A stretch of DNA of 64,000 nucleotides, taken from NCBI GenBank assembly GCA_965658225.1, contig CBFHRK010000005.1:1-64000 (forward strand), given 5' to 3'. The stretch's first letter is position 1; each line of letters opens with the position of its first letter. A model generated the notes under the pieces. It was not told where the DNA came from. It saw only the letters and a program-made list of their open reading frames with translations, and did no database searches. This document shows, piece after piece, positions 50,796 to 59,557 of this stretch. The translations under genes and the position numbers were made by a program. The DNA is from ECT2AJA-044 sp965658225 (GTDB lineage Bacteria; Bacteroidota; Bacteroidia; Flavobacteriales; ECT2AJA-044).

Positions 50796-52190
50796 ATGAA
50801 AAAACTAGCATTATACTTTAGTTCCTTCGCGCTGATCCTAGTATCGGCCTCTTGTGAAAAATTCTTAGACGTTAAGCCCGACGGGTCCTTAACCACTGAA
50901 GAAGCTATCCAGAATACGGACTCACTCCAAAAGTTTTTGAATGGTGCCTATAGCTCTATTGGTGATTTTGCCAACGGAAATATGCAGACATTCAATGAGT
51001 TGTTAAGTGACAATCTTTCTCGCCCAAATGCGAATTTGGATTACCGCGAAATCTACACCTTCAATACGCTCTTCTTTAATGGAACGATCGGAGGAACCTA
51101 TGGTAATATGTACCGAGCAGCAATGCGTGCTAACTTCGTTATTGAGCATTTCGATTTAGCTTCGGATTTAACAGCAGCAGATAGAGTTCGAATGGAAGCG
51201 GAGGCTCGCTTTATTCGCGCACTAGCTCATTTCGAAATCGTTCGCTTGTTCGCGCAGCCTTGGGGCTATTCTTCCGATAATAGCCATCCGGGTATTATCA
51301 TTCGCACCTCGGTTGAATTTGATATTGCACCGAGAAATACAGTACGTGAGGTATATGAAGATCTCATTATTCCGGACCTCATTTTCGCTCGTGACAACTT
51401 GCCACAAACGAATGGGAATTACGCGACCAGCGATGCCGCAAAAGCGCTCCTTGCTCGGGTTTATTTTCAACAAGATCGCAGGGCAGAGGCCGCCGCTGAA
51501 GTGGCTCCCGTAATCGATGCTTTTCCTTTTGATACCAGTGCTTCTGGACTCGACCGCTTTGTATTTGGCGATACGAGCAGCGTACAATCCGAGTTTATTT
51601 TCCGCGTAGTGAGCACAAGTGTCAATGGAACCGTTGATAATAGAGGAGGCACATTTGTAGGGAACTATCGTTCCGATAATAACCCGAATCCAGAACTGCG
51701 TACGAGCAAGCTATTTTTGAACTTATACTCAGTAAACGAGACCGACCGTCGTTTGGCTTTCTTCGAAGTGAAAAATGATGGAGCGCCCAATGAATTTGTG
51801 GCGATTACCAAATTCAACCGCGATTTCGTGAGCGTTCCTTATCTACATACTACAAGTATGAAGTTGATGTATGCAGAGTGTATCGCTGGAACCGATCCTG
51901 CGCTCGCAATTCAACACCTTGACGATATTCGTAAAAGAGCTTATGGAAGTGGATTTGTTCCGACAAACCCGGGACTATCGCCGCAAGAAATTCGCGATGC
52001 CGTTGAATACGAGCGACGTATTGAGTTGTTCGCTGAAGGTGAGCGAATTCAGTACATTAAGCTTCGTGGAGCACGAGGTGAGCAGCGTGAAGTACGTGAA
52101 GCTCCATGGAATTGCGACGGTATGATTTTACAATTCCCAATTTCTGAACAAACGGAACAGTTCGATTTGAATCCAACCGGAGGTTGCTAA
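50796..52190 (+). CDS. susD: SusD/RagB-type surface glycan-binding lipoprotein
   Basis: A 464-residue lipoprotein (MKKLALYFSSFALILVSASC, lipidated Cys20) with the SusD fold: EKFLDVKPDGSLTTEEAIQN, TPR-like helices in the amino half (MEAEARFIRALAHFEIVRLF; DAAKALLARVYFQQDRRAEA) and the family's carboxyl region ELFAEGERIQYIKLRG. It covers SusC on the outer face and delivers oligosaccharides to it. It is eleven bases upstream of the next lipoprotein gene. Confidence 0.93.
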   Translation: MKKLALYFSSFALILVSASCEKFLDVKPDGSLTTEEAIQNTDSLQKFLNGAYSSIGDFANGNMQTFNELLSDNLSRPNANLDYREIYTFNTLFFNGTIGGTYGNMYRAAMRANFVIEHFDLASDLTAADRVRMEAEARFIRALAHFEIVRLFAQPWGYSSDNSHPGIIIRTSVEFDIAPRNTVREVYEDLIIPDLIFARDNLPQTNGNYATSDAAKALLARVYFQQDRRAEAAAEVAPVIDAFPFDTSASGLDRFVFGDTSSVQSEFIFRVVSTSVNGTVDNRGGTFVGNYRSDNNPNPELRTSKLFLNLYSVNETDRRLAFFEVKNDGAPNEFVAITKFNRDFVSVPYLHTTSMKLMYAECIAGTDPALAIQHLDDIRKRAYGSGFVPTNPGLSPQEIRDAVEYERRIELFAEGERIQYIKLRGARGEQREVREAPWNCDGMILQFPISEQTEQFDLNPTGGC

Positions 52191-52200
52191 AAAATAAAGC

Positions 52201-52683
52201 ATGAAAAAGAATAAATTTTTAATTGGATTGGTTGCATTACTCCTTTTTGGAGTAACGGCCTGTCGGCCGGAATTAACCGGTGAGCTCGGTCCCGATTATA
52301 ACCCAACGGCGGGTTTCTCGGGCAATTGGCGGTTGACTAACGTAGAAATGGTAGATCTTCAAGAAGCTTTGCTCGAAAGAAGAGATATTACTCCTTTTTA
52401 CGAATCAGACTTTGGCAGTATTTCTTTGGTGGGTTCTGAAGGAACCTATGAAGTTACTGACCAAGGTGCGGGTGATTTCTTTATCGGGGAATCTGGAACG
52501 TTTTCCTTTGATGATCCAAACTTCCCGAGTAATATAGTCTTCATCTCAAATGTCGGAGATACGGTTACTGCGGGTCTTTCGAAACTAGTTCGCGAAATTG
52601 ATTCCGAAATGGGCTTTAATGTTCCTCGAACAAAGTGCGAAGCTCCAAACGTACAGTATAATTTCACCTTTATAAGAGAGTAA
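52201..52683 (+). CDS. Small lipoprotein of the sus operon, lipocalin-like
   Basis: A 160-residue lipoprotein (lipobox FGVTAC, Cys near residue 21). The mature part is beta-rich: FSGNWRLTNVEMVDLQEALL, then SDFGSISLVGSEGTYEV and NVQYNFTFIRE, a pattern of small lipocalin-like lipoproteins often found after SusD. It lacks the large multi-domain build of SusE or SusF, so homology to those is not claimed. It probably sits on the outer membrane; a role in glycan binding is inferred from the operon alone. Confidence 0.7.
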   Translation: MKKNKFLIGLVALLLFGVTACRPELTGELGPDYNPTAGFSGNWRLTNVEMVDLQEALLERRDITPFYESDFGSISLVGSEGTYEVTDQGAGDFFIGESGTFSFDDPNFPSNIVFISNVGDTVTAGLSKLVREIDSEMGFNVPRTKCEAPNVQYNFTFIRE

Positions 52684-52693
52684 AATGAGCATC

Positions 52694-53617
52694 ATGAAAA
52701 AAGTACTTTTTACAGCAGCCATCTCTTTTATTTCGAGTGTGGCCTTTGGTCAAGTAACTTCCGACCCCGTGGAGTTTACGCCTGATCAAGAAATTAAAAT
52801 CATCGTAGATCTTAACGCAACCTCTAATGATTGGGGTATTGTTGAACTGGCCGCCGGCGGAGAAGACATGTATATCTGGACATGGAGCCCCTTTGAGTGG
52901 GGTGCAAATGACTCTTTGGCGAACGGACTCGGAAGTCAAGCCTGGAAGAATTCGAATCCGGCACTTAAAATGACGAAAGAAGGGGAGGGTATTTACAGTT
53001 ATACGCTGACGCCAACCGAGTTCTACGCAGTGGATGCAGCAACGGTTTACGATAAGGACATCGAGTTTTTGGTGAAGCCTCTTGATGGGGGTGGATATGG
53101 AGAGCCAGATCGTAAAACTGAGGACTTGAGATTAGCTGTTGACCCCGCGATTACGGTTCGTGATCCGGGTTATGCATTTCCCGTGAATCCATCGGCCGAC
53201 GATGTTATTCAAATTAATTACGACTACGATCGTGAGAATTTCGCTGATGGTCGGATGCTTAAATTGCAACCGAACGATCCTACTTGTTCAACAGAAATGT
53301 TGGGTGAAGATGAAATTTGGATGTTTGCAGAAGCAACTACCGTCGACAGTTCGAAATATGTCATTTCGAATTTCTTTACCGTTTCGCAAAACCCAGATCT
53401 ACTTATGGATTATGCAGGCGACGGTACTTATGTGCGCTATATTGTTCCCAATGAATTTTTTGCCGATGTAGTGCCTCCTGGAAGTGAAATTATGTCGATA
53501 CGTTTTGTGCCGATGACCGACTATTTCTTGCTTAATCCGGCCGGTACCGACCCATCCTGTGGAATACATGAAAACAGATCTGCGAAAGATATTGTTATCG
53601 ATCTATCATGTCCGTAA
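52694..53617 (+). CDS. Exported hypothetical protein at end of sus operon
   Basis: About 307 residues with a signal peptide (MKKVLFTAAISFISSVAFGQ). The mature part is beta-rich with many acidic residues; segments such as IKIIVDLNATSNDWGIVELA and MYIWTWSPFEWG suggest a carbohydrate-binding beta-sandwich, but no family is certain. There is no lipobox and no type IX tail (the end is DIVIDLSCP). The start at 52694 is preferred to an ATG nine bases earlier because it gives a clean signal peptide. Last gene of the susC operon, followed by a terminator. Confidence 0.68.
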   Translation: MKKVLFTAAISFISSVAFGQVTSDPVEFTPDQEIKIIVDLNATSNDWGIVELAAGGEDMYIWTWSPFEWGANDSLANGLGSQAWKNSNPALKMTKEGEGIYSYTLTPTEFYAVDAATVYDKDIEFLVKPLDGGGYGEPDRKTEDLRLAVDPAITVRDPGYAFPVNPSADDVIQINYDYDRENFADGRMLKLQPNDPTCSTEMLGEDEIWMFAEATTVDSSKYVISNFFTVSQNPDLLMDYAGDGTYVRYIVPNEFFADVVPPGSEIMSIRFVPMTDYFLLNPAGTDPSCGIHENRSAKDIVIDLSCP

Positions 53618-53647
53618 AGGACAAAACCTAAACCGATTCAATCGGGA

Positions 53648-53681
53648 AGCCTCTCTTGAGAAATCGGGAGAGGTTTTTTTA
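53648..53681 (+). terminator. Terminator of the susC operon
   Basis: Stem CCTCTC / GAGAGG around a twelve-base loop, followed by seven T. Confidence 0.8.
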
Positions 53682-54704
53682 TACTGCCTGCGGCAGGATC
53701 CGCAAGAGTTCGGACATCTGATCATCATCGAAATCGAGATGCGTAACCATGCGTAGTTTACCCTCACCCATGGATACGATGTGCACGTCGTGAGAAGCTA
53801 GTTTCTCAATAATGGCATCGGGCCGAAGGCCTTCAGTCACATAGAAGATCACAATATTCGTTTCCACAGGCTCCACCTTGCTAATCCACGAATAGCTATT
53901 TAAAGCTTGAGCGATTACTTGCGCTCGCTTGTGATCTTCAGCGAGCCGTTCGATGTGGTGATTTAATGCATAGATGCCGGCAGCCGCTAAAATTCCCGCT
54001 TGGCGCATTCCTCCGCCCATCATTTTCCGCAATCGATAGGCGCGGGCAATGAGTTCTTTATTTCCAACCAATACCGAACCCACTGGGCATCCTAATCCTT
54101 TTGAAAGGCATACCGAAATCGTGTCGAACAAAGGTCCGTAAGCACGAGCCTCATCGTTCTTTGCAATCAGTGCATTCCATAATCGCGCACCATCTAAATG
54201 ATAAGCGAGTCCGTTTTCTTTTGCCTTCGTTCCTAGGGCAATTAGATCCTTGAAATCGTAACAGGCGCCACCGCCCTTATTCATGGTATTCTCTACCGAT
54301 AAAACGCGCGAGGTAGGAGCGTGCGGGTCATTTGCACTCCTCAATAAACTCGCAAGTTCGTCCGGATCAACAAGACCTCTAGGCCCTCTTGAAAGGCGAA
54401 CGCTGGCTCCGGAATTCGCCATAACTCCACCGCCTTCATATTGATAAATATGACTGTATTCATGACAAATAACCTCGTCTCCGGGACGGGTATGTACCCG
54501 TATCGCTAATTGATTGGTCATTGTCCCAGAAGGGCAAAAAAGGGCTGCTTCTGCATTAAAATAACTAGCCACCTTCACTTCCAAAGCATTGATCGAGGGG
54601 TCTTCTCCAAAAACATCATCCCCAACCGGGGCCGAGAACATAGCATCTTTCATTCCAGCCGTAGGCTGCGTAACCGTATCGCTTCGAAGATCTATACGCA
54701 TCAT
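53679..54704 (-). CDS. ltaE: Low-specificity L-threonine aldolase
   Basis: PLP enzyme splitting L-threonine or L-allo-threonine to glycine and acetaldehyde. The 341-residue protein has DLRSDTVTQPTAGMKDAMFS at the start, the cofactor-stacking region ICHEYSHIYQYEGGG, and the PLP-lysine segment SVCLSKGLGCPVGSVLVG. The last codons (ILPQAV) lie in a 14-bp palindrome also found in gldD. Its ATG overlaps the stop of the ICMT-like gene by four bases. Confidence 0.93.
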   Translation of the reverse strand: MMRIDLRSDTVTQPTAGMKDAMFSAPVGDDVFGEDPSINALEVKVASYFNAEAALFCPSGTMTNQLAIRVHTRPGDEVICHEYSHIYQYEGGGVMANSGASVRLSRGPRGLVDPDELASLLRSANDPHAPTSRVLSVENTMNKGGGACYDFKDLIALGTKAKENGLAYHLDGARLWNALIAKNDEARAYGPLFDTISVCLSKGLGCPVGSVLVGNKELIARAYRLRKMMGGGMRQAGILAAAGIYALNHHIERLAEDHKRAQVIAQALNSYSWISKVEPVETNIVIFYVTEGLRPDAIIEKLASHDVHIVSMGEGKLRMVTHLDFDDDQMSELLRILPQAV

Positions 54705-55285
54705 TTAAATTTATAAAAGGGAATAATCATCGGCACCTTTTCTTGGTAATCGCGATAAGCTTTGCCGAACTTTTCAATCAAGCGCGCTTCTTCTAATTGA
54801 ATGCCAATAATGATGTAAAGTACTATCCAAAAAGCGGAAACTAAAAATGGATAACTCGGAGCGTATAAAAGCGCCCCAAAAAGTACTACCAAAATAGAAA
54901 AGTATAGCGGGTGTCGCACCAATTCGTTGAGTCCTTCCGTTTGAAGCTCCTTCGTTTTTTCAGGTTGTTCGAGACCAATAAATTCGCCTACGTTGTATCC
55001 GCTAAAACATTTAAAACCCAAGTATACACCTGCGCCCATGAGTACAAGCCCTAACCAATAAAGCATTTCACTGGGTACTTCCATTAGACTGGGTTTTGGA
55101 AGCGACCGGTAATAGAGTACGATTGGAATAAAGAGCGCAAGCGAAAGCGCATTATAGGCTACCCGATACCGATGCTCGGGCAGCTTAATAGCCTTCGTGA
55201 TCGTGTTTTTTACCGATGGCGCCAATAATAAACTGTGCAATGCGAAGTAGATAATCCAAAGAGCTGATAAAAGGACGAGATCCAT
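54701..55285 (-). CDS. Isoprenylcysteine-carboxyl-methyltransferase-like membrane protein
   Basis: A 194-residue protein with about five membrane helices and the SAM-dependent ICMT/PEMT/MddA-type carboxyl motif: GLNELVRHPLYFSILVVLFG, EEARLIEKFGKAYRDYQEKV and a final P-x-x-IP. Relatives methylate small thiols, lipids or isoprenyl cysteine; the substrate here is unknown. First gene of a two-gene unit with ltaE. Confidence 0.8.
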   Translation of the reverse strand: MDLVLLSALWIIYFALHSLLLAPSVKNTITKAIKLPEHRYRVAYNALSLALFIPIVLYYRSLPKPSLMEVPSEMLYWLGLVLMGAGVYLGFKCFSGYNVGEFIGLEQPEKTKELQTEGLNELVRHPLYFSILVVLFGALLYAPSYPFLVSAFWIVLYIIIGIQLEEARLIEKFGKAYRDYQEKVPMIIPFYKFK

Positions 55286-55298
55286 ATGCGGTTTTTTA

Positions 55299-55326
55299 CA
55301 AATATAGCGGAATACCCAAGCGCAAA
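55299..55326 (-). promoter_or_regulatory. Promoter of the ICMT-like/ltaE unit
   Basis: Complement of 55299-55306 reads TATATTTG (perfect -7), and the complement of 55323-55326 reads TTTG as a -33 element 16 bases upstream. Confidence 0.6.
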
Positions 55327-55342
55327 ATCCTAAATTTACGGC

Positions 55343-56450
55343 ATGATTACAATAGACCAGTTTAAGGATTTTGCAGGGCGCGTGGAAGCGCTAAGGGGGT
55401 ATCTTTGACGTCGATCACAAGAGACTACTGATTGCCGAAGAAGAAGAGAAAACTGCCGACCCCGATTTTTGGAACGATTCCAAAGCGGCGGAAGCACTTA
55501 TGAAGAAAATTCGCCAGATGAAGTTCTGGGTGGAAACCTATGAAGAAATTGAATCGCTAAAAGACGATTTGAGTGTTTTACTCGAGTTTCATGCGATGGG
55601 CGAATCCTCCGAAGAGGAAATAGACGGGATTTTCGGAAAACTAAAAAACAAAGTTGAAGATTTAGAATTCCGCAACATGCTATCGGCCGAGGAGGATCCG
55701 ATGAGTGCCGTATTGCAAATCACCTCGGGAGCCGGAGGTACCGAGAGTTGCGATTGGGCTTCTATGTTGCTTCGCATGTATGTCATGTGGGCCGAGAAAG
55801 AAGGTTTCAAGGTCACTGAACTCAATTATCAAGAAGGCGATGTGGCCGGCATCAAGCAAGCAACCATCGAAATAGACGGCGATTTTGCTTTTGGTTACCT
55901 CAAAGGGGAGAATGGCGTGCATCGTTTGGTTCGGATTTCACCCTTCGACAGTAATGCCAAACGGCATACCTCCTTCGTTTCGGTATACGTTTATCCGCTC
56001 GCTGATGAAACGATCAATATTGACATTAATGCTGCGGACATCGAATGGGATACTTTCCGAAGTGGAGGCGCCGGAGGTCAAAATGTGAATAAGGTAGAAA
56101 CCGGAGTTCGTTTGAAACACAAGCCTTCCGGAATCATCATTGAGAATACCGAAACCCGTTCACAGTTGGGGAATAAAGAAAAGGCAATGCAGCTTTTGAA
56201 GTCTCAATTGTACGAAATGGAGTTGGAGGCGCGTCGTGAAAAACGCACTGAAATTGAAGCGGGTAAGAAGAAAATCGAATGGGGTTCGCAAATTCGCAAC
56301 TACGTATTTCACCCGTACAAGTTGGTGAAGGATGTCCGTACCCAACACGAAACCAGTGACGTGAGCGGCGTTATGAACGGTAATATTGATTCGTTTATAA
56401 AGGCATATCTCATGCAAGAGGGGGAAGGAGTTAATACCGAAAGTGAATAA
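55343..56450 (+). CDS. prfB: Peptide chain release factor 2, with programmed +1 frameshift
   Basis: Releases peptides at UGA and UAA. The zero frame runs from ATG 55343 for 21 codons to an in-frame TGA (55406-55408). A +1 shift at CTT continues as DVDHKRLLIAEEEEKTADPD to the stop at 56450, giving about 368 residues. The stop-recognition motif SPF (RISPFDSNAK) and the catalytic GGQ (SGGAGGQNVNKVETG) are both present. Translating only from the later ATG at 55500 would lose the amino-terminal domain. Confidence 0.95.
55394..55409 (+). promoter_or_regulatory. prfB recoding site
   Basis: AGGGGG (Shine-Dalgarno-like, 55394-55399), then TAT, the slip codon CTT (55403-55405) and TGA followed by C. 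This is the classic autoregulatory +1 site: low RF2 slows termination and favours the shift. Confidence 0.95.
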
Positions 56451-56452
56451 TA

Positions 56453-56797
56453 ATGAGCATGAAAATATTTCATAACCCGCGTTGTGCAAAAAGCAGAGAA
56501 ACCTTGGCCATTATTGAAGATAATGGCGGAAATGCCGAGATCATTCTCTATATGGACGACCCTTTGACAGCGAATGAAATTTGGGAATTACTTCGCTTAT
56601 TGGGCCTTCGGCCCGATGAGTTAGTGCGCAAGAACGAAGCCATTTGGAAAGACGAGTACAAAGGTATGGAGCTCAGCGATGAAGAAATCGTATTGGCTAT
56701 GGCGGAAAACCCAAAGCTGATCGAACGACCCATTGTGGTAAAAGGAAAAAAGGCCGTCCTTGGACGACCTCCTGAAAACGTTTTGGAACTACTTTAG
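56453..56797 (+). CDS. ArsC-family thiol reductase (arsenate reductase-like)
   Basis: A 114-residue thioredoxin-fold protein with the ArsC/Spx-type amino end KIFHNPRCAKSRETL (catalytic Cys about residue 10) and the Arg/Pro loop IERPIVVKGKKAVLGRPPEN. It may reduce arsenate with glutathione-like partners or another small substrate; no other arsenic genes are near. It starts two bases after prfB, or eight bases if the second ATG is used. Confidence 0.85.
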   Translation: MSMKIFHNPRCAKSRETLAIIEDNGGNAEIILYMDDPLTANEIWELLRLLGLRPDELVRKNEAIWKDEYKGMELSDEEIVLAMAENPKLIERPIVVKGKKAVLGRPPENVLELL

Positions 56798-56803
56798 AAC
56801 TCC

Positions 56804-56956
56804 TTATTCGGGAGCAGACTCTTCAGCAGCATCATCGCTGTTGAATAAGTCGATAAAGTAACCGATGATCCAAAATGGCAAAAAGCCGGTAATGAAAAGC
56901 ATTAGCCAGAAGGCCATTAAGAAAACAACTAAGAACAGGAGGAATCCGATAAACAT
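56804..56956 (-). CDS. 50-residue membrane protein
   Basis: Frame MFIGFLLFLVVFLMAFWLML, then a second hydrophobic stretch, then an acidic end NSDDAAEESAPE. Two closely spaced membrane segments are predicted. No family is recognised. Support comes from a perfect TAnnTTTG element 22 bases upstream and the clean two-helix pattern with an acidic tail. It lies on the minus strand between the ArsC-like gene and fumC. Confidence 0.55.
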   Translation of the reverse strand: MFIGFLLFLVVFLMAFWLMLFITGFLPFWIIGYFIDLFNSDDAAEESAPE

Positions 56957-56977
56957 AATCTCATTCTTTAAGGAGGT

Positions 56978-56985
56978 CAAATTTA
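56978..56985 (-). promoter_or_regulatory. -7 element upstream of the 50-residue membrane protein
   Basis: Complement reads TAAATTTG (TAnnTTTG). There is no clear -33 partner. Confidence 0.45.
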
Positions 56986-57011
56986 GTAATTAACCGTTTA
57001 AAAAACACATC

Positions 57012-58409
57012 ATGGAGTACCGTATCGAAAAAGATACCATGGGCGAGGTTCAAGTTCCCGCTAATAAGTACTGGGGAGCGCAAACTGAGCGCTCAAGAAA
57101 TAATTTTAAAATTGGTCCGGCAGCGAGCATGCCACTCGAAATTGTGTACGGTTTTGCCTATTTGAAAAAGGCTGCAGCGCATGCAAATTGCCAATTAGGC
57201 GTATTACCGGAAGCAAAAAGAGACCTTATTTCTCAAGTATGTGAAGAAATTTTAGACGGTCAGCACGATGATCAATTCCCGTTGGTTATTTGGCAAACCG
57301 GTTCTGGTACGCAGTCGAACATGAACGTGAATGAAGTGGTGTCGAACAGAGCACATGTGCTTTCGGGTGGAGTTCTAGGAGAGGGGTCATCATCGGTTCA
57401 TCCAAACGACGACGTAAACAAGAGTCAATCGAGCAACGATACCTTTCCAACAGGAATGCACATTGCGATATACAAACGCGTAATTGAAACGACGATTCCC
57501 GGCGTAGAAACGTTGAGAAACACCCTAAAGGCTAAATCGGAATCGTTTTCGAAGGTGGTAAAAATCGGCCGTACCCATCTAATGGACGCGACGCCATTGA
57601 CCCTAGGTCAGGAATTCTCCGGATATGTATCGCAATTAGACCATGGTTTACGCGCCTTGCGTAACACTTTGGCTCATTTGAGCGAGCTAGCGCTCGGAGG
57701 AACGGCCGTGGGAACAGGAATTAATACTCCAGAAGGATATGCCGATTTGGTGGCTGAGAAAATTGCCAAATTCACAGGCTTACCTTTCGTAAGTGCCGAG
57801 AATAAGTTTGAGGCTTTAGCAGCGCACGATGCCTTAGTGGAAACCCATGGAGCCTTGAAGCAGTTGGCGGTATCTTTAAATAAAATCGCCAACGATATTC
57901 GCATGCTGGCGAGTGGACCTAGATCTGGAATTGGGGAGATTATTATTCCGGCCAATGAGCCCGGAAGTTCCATTATGCCGGGAAAGGTAAACCCTACCCA
58001 GGCAGAGGCAATGACCATGGTATGTGCTCAAGTAATTGGAAATGATATGGCCATTACTGTGGGTGGAGCTCAAGGTCACTACGAGTTGAATGTGTTTAAA
58101 CCTGTTATGGCGGCTAATGTGCTTCAGTCGGCCCGATTAATCGGAGACGCATGTGTAAGCTTTAATGACCATTGTGCTGTGGGAATTGAGCCAAATTACA
58201 AGAGTATTGAAGCGCATGTGAACAACAGTTTAATGCTGGTAACAGCTTTAAATACCAAAATAGGCTACGAAAAAGCAGCTAAGATTGCCAAAACGGCCCA
58301 CGAAAATGGCACTACATTAAAAGAAGAGGCAGTAAACCTTGGGTATCTTACAGCGGACGAATTCGACGAATGGGTGCGTCCTGAAGATATGATTGGAAGT
58401 CTTCATTAA
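57012..58409 (+). CDS. fumC: Fumarate hydratase class II
   Basis: Interconverts fumarate and malate in the TCA cycle. The 465-residue protein has the superfamily signature GSSIMPGKVNPTQAEAMTMV and conserved stretches WQTGSGTQSNMNVNEV and KIGRTHLMDATPLTLGQEFS. It is a cytoplasmic tetramer without an iron-sulphur cluster. It stands alone and ends at a strong hairpin. Confidence 0.96.
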   Translation: MEYRIEKDTMGEVQVPANKYWGAQTERSRNNFKIGPAASMPLEIVYGFAYLKKAAAHANCQLGVLPEAKRDLISQVCEEILDGQHDDQFPLVIWQTGSGTQSNMNVNEVVSNRAHVLSGGVLGEGSSSVHPNDDVNKSQSSNDTFPTGMHIAIYKRVIETTIPGVETLRNTLKAKSESFSKVVKIGRTHLMDATPLTLGQEFSGYVSQLDHGLRALRNTLAHLSELALGGTAVGTGINTPEGYADLVAEKIAKFTGLPFVSAENKFEALAAHDALVETHGALKQLAVSLNKIANDIRMLASGPRSGIGEIIIPANEPGSSIMPGKVNPTQAEAMTMVCAQVIGNDMAITVGGAQGHYELNVFKPVMAANVLQSARLIGDACVSFNDHCAVGIEPNYKSIEAHVNNSLMLVTALNTKIGYEKAAKIAKTAHENGTTLKEEAVNLGYLTADEFDEWVRPEDMIGSLH

Positions 58410-58427
58410 AAATGGACATATAAATAG

Positions 58428-58453
58428 AAAAAGGGGCCGAGGCCCCTTTTTTT
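58428..58453. terminator. Bidirectional terminator between fumC and the DinB-like gene
   Basis: AAAAAGGGGCC and GGCCCCTTTTT arms around GA, with T runs on either strand; serves both convergent genes. Confidence 0.9.
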
Positions 58454-59084
58454 ACATTCGCTTTTTTATGAATTTGATTTGACCGTTGTGGTTCGATTCG
58501 TGTTCGCACACATGAAACCACTTCGCGTAGTTGTTCGTCGGTTGGTTATCGAAAAAGGCTTCTGATTCCCAAAGCCAATCATCGGTTCGCGCGGCAAATT
58601 GCTTTTCCGTTTCCGCGCGAACAGAGTCCAGCTTCTCGAGATAGAATTTTATTTTATTTCCCTTTATTTTTTCACGTCCGTCTTCTCCAAGGCCCATGGG
58701 CAAGTCCCACAATTCTTTTATTTCATCGTCCCACGTCCCCCATTCGAGCCCTTCAAAAGTGTTGAGTTGATAATAGCGTTCGGTTGCTGCTAAATGCCAA
58801 AGCATTGCACCAATCGAATTTGATTTCTCGTCGATTTGAAAGTCTAATTCTTTTACTGATAGGTTTTCAACACCGCGTACAATCCAAGTACGCATCATCG
58901 TCATGGTTCCGAGTAATGTTCCAATGTGTGGGGTATAACCCTTTTGCGGACCAATTAAGTAGAGGCCCGATTCGCGCTCTTCTTGTGGAATGGTTTCCGC
59001 GGCAATACCAGGTACGGTGGATAGTGTGAGTCCTGCCGTGAGGCAGGCAGCATTCTTCATAAATTGGCGGCGATTGTTGTTCAT
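58452..59084 (-). CDS. Tat-exported DinB superfamily protein
   Basis: About 210 residues. The twin-arginine signal NNRRQFMKNAACLTAGLTLS opens the protein when the ATG at 59084 is used; the farther ATG at 59114 would overlap the upstream gene. The mature part is a DinB four-helix bundle with metal-ligand histidines in MLWHLAATERYY and HVCEHESNHNGQI. DinB-like proteins act as metal-dependent thiol transferases or hydrolases; the substrate is unknown. Export of a folded metalloprotein fits the Tat route. Confidence 0.82.
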   Translation of the reverse strand: MNNNRRQFMKNAACLTAGLTLSTVPGIAAETIPQEERESGLYLIGPQKGYTPHIGTLLGTMTMMRTWIVRGVENLSVKELDFQIDEKSNSIGAMLWHLAATERYYQLNTFEGLEWGTWDDEIKELWDLPMGLGEDGREKIKGNKIKFYLEKLDSVRAETEKQFAARTDDWLWESEAFFDNQPTNNYAKWFHVCEHESNHNGQIKFIKKRM

Positions 59085-59094
59085 AGTATTCGGT

Positions 59095-59553
59095 TTATTT
59101 GGTTCTCGATTCATGTACTAGCTTCAAGGCGGTATGAATTTGTTTGTCGATATCTTTGATCCGTTTTATTGCAAAAACGATGGTCCGTTTTCGTCCGTCC
59201 GTGATCCGTTTCCATAGGTCCATAGCTTCCGTATCTTGCTCTAGAAGGACTTCAAGTACTTTGGGGATTTCGACGCCCAAAGGCAGCGGGTGCTCAATAA
59301 TTTCAAAAGTTATCCTTTCTCCAGGCTCCTTGCGGAGCGATTTTAAATTTCGCTTCGAAAGAATAACGAAATAGTCTCCATCGCCCATATGGTTTAACCC
59401 GCAATCGAATTGTAATCCGTTTTCAAGCGTGCATTGGAGTCGGGTCGATCGCTTCTTGGGAAAAGAGGCCACTGTTTTAGACGGAATACGCAGAACCGTA
59501 TAATTCCCTTTTTGAGGAGTCAACTGTTCTATGATTCCCGTAATCTCCGTCAC
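59095..59553 (-). CDS. DUF1905 / YdeI (OmdA-like) protein
   Basis: A 152-residue protein. Residues about 5-85 match the DUF1905 pattern (GNYTVLRIPSKTVASFPKKR; CGLNHMGDGDYFVILSKRNL), and the end (DGRKRTIVFAIKRIKDIDKQ) fits the YdeI/OmdA bacteriocin-protection region, where a lysine/arginine-rich helix follows. Biochemical role unknown. It lies ten bases upstream of the DinB-like gene and four bases downstream of the DUF389 gene, probably as one unit. Confidence 0.75.
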   Translation of the reverse strand: MTEITGIIEQLTPQKGNYTVLRIPSKTVASFPKKRSTRLQCTLENGLQFDCGLNHMGDGDYFVILSKRNLKSLRKEPGERITFEIIEHPLPLGVEIPKVLEVLLEQDTEAMDLWKRITDGRKRTIVFAIKRIKDIDKQIHTALKLVHESRTK

Positions 59554-59557
59554 AATC

